Below the pieces are notes generated by a model that was given only the letters and a program-made list of their open reading frames with translations, ran no database searches and had not been told where the DNA came from. The position numbers were made by a program, and so were the translations under genes. 64,000 nt of DNA from Ulva prolifera (lineage: Eukaryota > Chlorophyta > Ulvophyceae > Ulvales > Ulvaceae): the NCBI GenBank assembly GCA_023078555.1, contig CM041198.1, positions 398,856 to 462,855 on the forward strand, given 5' to 3'. Positions 58,221-64,000 of this stretch are shown here, one piece after another (the first letter of the stretch is position 1; each line of letters begins with the position of its first letter).

Positions 58221-58694
58221 ATCCCATATGCATGAAAGCGGCCTGCAGATGGAGACGGGCGTGCCTGCTCATGATGGCACGCATCCTTCCAGCTGCCAGC
58301 TGGCTGCAGTCACTCAGGCTGTACACGTGTTCCGTCTCCTGTGGAGTGCAATTGCCAGTGGTGAGTGCTGGTGCATGGGCGAGCTCGAGCCTAGGCTGAT
58401 GTGCGGGTATACGTACCGACGTCATGTGCCAGCTTGCAGCGCCGCCGGCGGCGCTGCAAGCCGAATCGTGCGGCGAGGTCGACGCGGTCCAAGTTGCTGC
58501 CAGTGCCTGTGTCGGTGCAGCGGGATTGTGCTGAAATGAATCCATTATAATCGGACATCGCCTTACGTCAATTGTCATGTTGCCTGAGTGCCACAGTGAG
58601 CAGAGACTGCACTGTATATATGTATGAGACATGACAAGGGGCATGCGGCAGGGCGTGCGGTCTCAACCCTGCCGGACTCAGCCGTGCGTGCCGT

Positions 58695-61600
58695 ATGGCT
58701 GTGTGTACATATGGACGTCCTTCTGCTATCTCGACAGAGGATCTTGAGCTGGTTTTGCTCAAACCCATTGCAGAATTAAATCCGAGTGAGTCATCCACCT
58801 GTAACATATGCGTCCGCAGGATGTACCTGTCAGTACATAAATGGATAAATACGGATGCCACATGTGTGCCACAACAGAGCGCCTAGGGAACTGGCTCAAA
58901 CGCACACACATTGCCACGCATGCTTGCGCAAGCACCTGCCCCGGCGCATGCTGCACAGCTTCATGTACGCTTCTCCCTGACGTTGTGTATGATATATAGG
59001 CGTAGATGCCCTCAGTCCGATACGGCAGCTGCAGGGATCCGGTGCTCTCATGATATCATGAGAGCCTGCATATGCAGGCTGCATCATCGATGATATCATG
59101 CTAACCTTGCTCATGGCCATTGCAGATCAAAAGTCCCCACTTGCGGTACAGCTCCACGCAGCCCTGCATGCAAGCTGCAGTGACTCGGACAGCAAGAGCA
59201 TTGAGCAGGTGCGTTGCTGGCAGGGCAATCTTAAGAACTCATGCCCACGGAGCCTGCCGAGCCCTCGGCAAGGGCTGACGTCGGAGCCAGGCTGTGCACG
59301 TGCACAACGGCTACTGAGTGCCGACACCGCGCTGCAGCGGCACCAGGGCCTTCCCGTTGTCCCAGCCACTGGCCATACACCCAAGCGGCCCCCAGCCGGA
59401 CGAACTATCGCCACTAGTACTGTTGACTGGCAGGCCTCCCCGATAGGGATTGGTCGTGTGCCGCCGTCCGGCTTCTCCAGGCCGACAAGCAGCCCGTCCT
59501 GCAGAAACGTCTCCCGCGGTGGCGTTCCCGACAGCATATCTCCAGCGTCACATCTATAGCTGCACATCTATGGCTGCGTCAGATCTATAGATGCCTGGCA
59601 AGCGGCGCAGGTCATCTCCATCGTCCAGCCGGACGGGCTGGCGGGTGTGCACTTGCGCTTGCAACACATATGGTGTGTTGAAACATGTGCAGCCTCCACA
59701 GCACTTGCAGCTACCACTGGCAGCACCTAGGAGCTCCTGCTTGAGACACGCACGGCCACATCTGAGACCGGCTCCAGCGGCGCCGATCGCGAGGCTGCCG
59801 CTACTGGGACCTAGGCTGTATACTGTATAATATATTGAAAACGGCCCATGCTCATGCTCAGGCAGCTCCGAGAGTCTCCCTCCTTAGCATTGGCTGCTCC
59901 TCTGAGACGAGCCCCAGCACATACTTGAGGCATCGCGTGGGGCCGCGTGGGTGTGCACACCCACGCGAGGGCCCTCAGCTGCAGCATGACATGCACAGTG
60001 TCCATTTTACCCTTGTACCACAGCGTACAAAGCTGTATGTATGTGCACCGCGGAAGAGGTTCTTTTGCTCTGCTTGTCTATTAGTAGGCACGAATGCTCT
60101 TCTGTAACAGACTCTTCTGTGATGTTTCTATAGACAGGTTTCACTGCCATTGCTCAGCCAAAAATTGGTGGTGAAGTCGAGAAGATCCGTGTGTGTTCCT
60201 GTCTTAATTCACATTGCAGCTTAGCTCGCACTGGTACAGTACCTACCTGCTGAAAGTTTGCATGCACATGGCGTGGCTGACAAGTCACCAGGACATGCAG
60301 AGGAATGTGCAGAGCTCATGCAGGTTGCTCACCTGCAGGTGTCAGGTGCGAGACGCGTGCTTTCGAACAGTGCTCCTACGGTAAGCTTGCTGATTTGTGC
60401 TGAGGTTTGATGCCTGAGCGAGGGCTGAGCCTTTTAGGAAACATGTTCTCATGTCCAGCAGAGCCAAGTCCCATGAAAATCTTTGCTTTCTCATCTGATC
60501 AGTTCGAGCTCACGCTGCCATTGTGGCGGACTGATGATTGCACTGGCTTGCGCACCTGATTCATCAACCCAAGCGAACACATGCGAGTATGCTGAACATC
60601 TGTCACATTGTGGGTCATGATGAGGTTCGGTTCCGCGCGCGCTGCAGCGCAAGTTTAAGGCGTCGAGCCGATCCTAGGGCCCATCCCGGGATGTAGGTGA
60701 TCGGCGCATACTTCTCAGTGGTCTACAAGTGTGCAGTCCATGCAGTGTGCTATCGTACATATTGGCTGGATCAGCGCTCGCTATACGATTTTCCATGTTG
60801 GTGCATGGCTGAGTGATTTCAGCAGGAACTCTCGTGGAGCCAAGACGAATTTCTGTGTGGTCAGCTGCATGTTGGCCAACTGCATGGTCAGAGGGCCGTT
60901 TCACATCATCACTTACCTGCGCCTTGCGGACAAGTTCTGTAGCAACTGGCTGAGTAGCACTGGCAGATGTCTAGATGAGTATCTTCTAGATGGTATCTCT
61001 GCCATGGTATATGTCGCTCTTTGCAGTACTGGACTGTGTCCAATGTTGTACAGTGAAGACAGTGAAGACATTTCGCTGCCACACCTGCAGGGCCCATGGC
61101 TACCACGATAACTCTATCTGCAGCTGCCTAGAATGCATGAAATGATCAACTGCAGGGTGGCTTCATCATGTTGTATAAAAACAGGCAGTTTGTGTGCGTA
61201 GGTGCAAGCATGCTTGCAATACTCACTCAGCAAGACAGCTGCGAAGGTCACAAAACAACTTCACCAATGGGAATCCTGCATGAGCCATCATGCTGAAGGC
61301 ATGCCCATGGTTCATGCTATCCTCAGCCATGGCCATGATCAAGTGCCGCCAGCCACATGCCACATGCCACATGCTGAACGTGAGTCAAGATTCTGCTAGG
61401 CCAAGGCCGAAAATACCAGTCATGATGCTGTATTGCTGCCGGTTCTACCAGTTCTTCATTGTTTTACCAGTTCTTCATTGCTTTATGTCGCAAGCACCCA
61501 AAAGATTGACCATGTGGCCTCAGAAGAAATTCATTTGAATGTGTGCACACGCTACAGGTCCACTACATGGCTGTGATACCTGACAAGGGCTACTCCTCTT

Positions 61601-62648
61601 GGTTTGATGTTGCCTGCAGCCACTGCAGCCAAGTAACGTATTCTCAAACAGTGCTCAGGTGTTAATTCAGGTGCATCCGAGCGACACCAAGCGGGCTGGC
61701 CTGAAGCCTTGACATCATTGGCACGCATTGACATCATTGCAACAACATGTGCACACGATGTGTACTGACAGTGACTTTGACAGCTGTCTTGACTGTCTGT
61801 CCGTGGCCAGACCCCCGGGGTCCAATTGTTAACAGAGCTCACACCATGCCAGCAACCAGTAAACTGCAGTTTCGGGTAATGAACCCACCACACTGACCTA
61901 TCCTGTATGTTGCCTGTGGCTTTTGTCTTCCAGTATCATATGATAGCAATATACTGATAGCCTGCAGGCCAGCTGTGCATGTTGTGTACTACTTGCATGT
62001 GACTCTCACTGACCTCAACTCGAGTGATCACCTGGAGTGATCACCTGGCTCGCCTTGGTGGCATGCCGCAATGTGTCACATCCATCAGTCAGTGCGTTCC
62101 TCTGTTGCTGTGTGATGACTTGTGAGAAGGGAAGCCGGTTGTACTGTGAAGCATGCATCGCTTAGGTGTGCATAGGCTGTTGGATGGATGCACAATCATG
62201 GCAGAAGCACCAGTGTCACCAGCTTTGAGTTGCTAGGACAGCATCACTGGCAGAGATGTAGACACCAACTCTTCATTGCTGTATGGCAGTTACATACAGG
62301 CAGCTCCGTGGTGGCATTCACCGTACTGGCTGATGGCACGGCACGAATTAACTGGCACCAATTGCACCAATGTATTAGCACCAATTGCACTGATTATAAT
62401 TGGCACTATGAAGCACAGCCGTCCAGTCCTCCATCCTCCGTTCAGCCACTGCAAGACTGCGAACTATGTTGATTGGTTGCTCATGTACATGATCTGACGG
62501 GAGGTGTGAATGAGATTTGCGTACAAGCACCACATAATTTGGTCATCTTGCCTTGCAGGTGCTAAATTCGAACCACAGCTTCACAATTGGAACATCTGCA
62601 CATCCAATGGAGAGCTTTCTGCGCAGGGCTTTGAAATCAAGTAACTAA
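58695..62648 (+). CDS. Unrecognised gene of very small exons (partly resolved)
   Basis: Candidate exons with good edges are 58695-58785 (starts MAVCTYGRPSAISTEDLELV, ends CCGA/GTGAGT), 59126-59208 (QKSPLAVQLHAALHASCSDS), 60138-60188, 60339-60380 (VSGARRVLSNSAPT), 61157-61202 (GGFIMLYKNRQFVCV) and the last, 62559-62648 (VLNSNHSFTIGTSAHPMESF, stop TAA). The first four join in consistent phases; the later ones need further exons (a candidate around 60430-60530 reads FSCPAEPSPMKIFAFSSDQF). No domain is recognised. A retroelement remnant in opposite orientation (59400-59567) would lie in the second intron. Exon sizes of 40-90 nt make this the least certain multi-exon model here. Confidence 0.33.
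59045..59102. repeat. Cluster of perfect palindromes
   Basis: CTCTCATGATATCATGAGAG (59045-59064) overlaps AGCCTGCATATGCAGGCT (59063-59080). A shorter ATCATCGATGAT and a further GATATCATG follow. They could form consecutive hairpins. Confidence 0.85.
59400..59567 (-). mobile_element. Reverse-transcriptase fragment of a non-LTR retrotransposon
   Basis: The minus-strand frame reads TPPRETFLQDGLLVGLEKPD then GGTRPIPIGEA. The (L/F)-L-KPDGG-RPI-(V/I)GE signature is characteristic of the N-terminal part of reverse transcriptases in plant and algal non-LTR elements. The frame then degenerates. Orientation matches the C-terminal fragment at 57783-58118, so both may come from one element with its middle lost, or from two insertions. 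Confidence 0.55.
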
Positions 62649-63653
62649 TGAGCATCATGCCAAACCCACATACCGTACTAAATTCAGTCAGACAAAACGG
62701 GCAGTGTTACATGGGGTCTAGGCCTAATACATCGTTTTTTTGTTTTCAAAGTCACTCAGAAAACTGCTGATTATATATACCTAGCTGGGTACCTAGAAAC
62801 CCAGCGTTATGCGTTACAATGTCGATGGACTTAATTTAGTACGGTATACGCATCCACAGCGCTAGCCCACATATATAGCCCACATATATGCATCCATAGT
62901 GATGGACCTGTACAGGTCACAACGATCAATCGTAGTTTAGTTTACTTACACAAAAGTATAGCTACCAGTCGACACCAGTGGAAAGGAAAAAGTAACCAGA
63001 TGTGTAACACATGCAAAACCCGGCATCCTGTTTGTGTGCCTGCTGAGCGCTTCCGAAACTACGGTGAAATGTGACAGTTGAACATGAGCAGCACTCAGGG
63101 CAGACCACACCCCAGGCCCAGGGGGTGCATGCTAGAAGCAGCCCCTTCAACAAACAGGACGTATGATGGCTGTGCGACGCGGGCGCCTGCTGCTCTGTGA
63201 TGCAGTTCTGTGATGCACGCCATGTACCAACAGTCACAACAGTTCTATCGCGATGCGTGCTTCAGTCAGAATCAAGATTGCCTGGCGAGATATGGGTAGT
63301 GAGGAGCATGACAAAGCACAGGTGCATATGGACCCCACACAACCGACATCCGCAACACGGCCATCCCAACACTCGACATCCGTGATGCATGGTCCGTGAT
63401 GCATGCAAACATGGCTGAACAGTGGGCTGCAGCAGTGAGCTGCGCATCAGAAGGTTCGCCACAGTGTACAACGTTAACAATTGTAGTACCACCAAGCATC
63501 TGCCAAGATAGAGGGATGAGCTGTATCACAGGTCAAGGGGTGAATCCCTCACCAGGCAGCTGGGAGTGCCTCACTGCTGCACTCATCTTCAAGTTGGATG
63601 TCTGGTGTGATGCTTGATCAATGGCATCACTCTATCCGGATTTCACTCTATCC
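62649..63653. other. AT-richer gene-poor stretch
   Basis: No gene seen. Around 62780-62900 there are short repeats (ACCTAGCTGGGTACCTAG; two copies of CCACATATAT) and low GC compared with the rest of the window. Confidence 0.35.
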
Positions 63654-63995
63654 TCAATAGATGGTGCATTCATGGTCACATTCCGTCTGAGGAGTCAGAT
63701 GAGCATGCACCAGTTCACCAGGAACAGTAGGCCCTAGCCATGATAGCCTAGTAAGTTCACATACCCAGACCTCAGCTGCAGTGTGCACCTGAGTCAGCAG
63801 CGCCGGCGGCACCATGTAGCGCCAGGCAGGATCATCCACTCGGCTTTTTTTTTGGTTGAGCATTAGGTATGCATCAGGTATGCCTGCCACCGTCGATCCC
63901 AGCTTCTGAAATCCCCAGCCTGGAGTCATGCCGTATCCAGCTAGGCACAGGACACACATGCAAGTGCACCACACAGGAAGGATCTGCAAGTGCAA
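63654..63995 (-). CDS. Possible exon(s) of a gene running off the right edge
   Basis: The minus-strand frame reads YGMTPGWGFQKLGSTVAGIP, DAYLMLNQKKSRVDDPAWRY and MVPPALLTQVHTAAEVWV before becoming less gene-like. An AG acceptor follows the GWGF segment, so the real exon may begin at KLGSTV. Composition looks coding; the family is not recognised. Confidence 0.25.
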   Translation of the reverse strand: MHLQILPVWCTCMCVLCLAGYGMTPGWGFQKLGSTVAGIPDAYLMLNQKKSRVDDPAWRYMVPPALLTQVHTAAEVWVCELTRLSWLGPTVPGELVHAHLTPQTECDHECTIY

Positions 63996-64000
63996 CAGCC

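Larger units (their letters stand above)
55125..58694. other. Repeat-rich intergenic region
   Basis: About 3.6 kb with no host gene that I can support. It contains a perfect palindrome, dispersed repeat copies and a retroelement fragment (listed separately), and probably the promoter of the Ala/Cys-rich gene near 55.2 kb. Confidence 0.45.

Overview
This is nuclear DNA of a green-lineage eukaryote, most likely a chlorophyte alga. Almost every recognisable gene is cut by many short GT-AG introns, coding DNA is GC-rich, and several products are typical of Viridiplantae: a hypersensitive-induced-reaction (HIR) protein, a plastid fibrillin, a BTL-type mitochondrial carrier and a GRDP/DUF1399 protein. 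I cannot name the species; the style would fit a trebouxiophyte such as Coccomyxa, but that is a guess. Exon coordinates below come from reading splice sites and codon phases by eye. Where phases join and the summed length is a multiple of three, confidence is high.

Layout. 1-5 kb: a probable organelle-targeted protein (cut by the left edge), eIF2-alpha, and the 3' end of an unidentified gene, all on the minus strand. 8-10 kb: HIR/SPFH protein (+). 11.8-20.7 kb: mitochondrial carrier (-), fibrillin (+), DNA polymerase alpha B subunit (-), TXNDC9-like protein (-). 21-27 kb: GRDP/DUF1399 gene (-) with an unresolved 3' half. 28.8-32.3 kb: a POT1-like telomere protein (-) with a very long low-complexity tail. 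33-35 kb: an unrecognised 458-residue protein (+). 35.4 kb: tRNA-Asp(GUC). 35.9-40.2 kb: Elongator subunit 2 (-). 43.5-45 kb: a small secreted protein with Asn-Glu-Gly repeats (+). 46.5-49.1 kb: a proline-rich protein with an EF-hand-like segment (-). 50.3-55.1 kb: a secreted Ala/Cys-rich modular protein built from many short exons (-).

The last 9 kb is different: lower coding density, perfect palindromes, a dispersed repeat of about 60 bp in several copies, two remnants of a non-LTR retrotransposon, and a poorly recognised plus-strand gene of very small exons whose intron seems to hold one retroelement remnant.

The genes do not form a pathway. They are independently transcribed housekeeping genes (translation initiation, replication, telomere capping, tRNA modification, metabolite transport) next to lineage-specific secreted proteins. 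The most interesting items are the Ala/Cys-rich gene, the POT1-like protein with its tail, and the repeat/retroelement neighbourhood at 55.9-59.6 kb.
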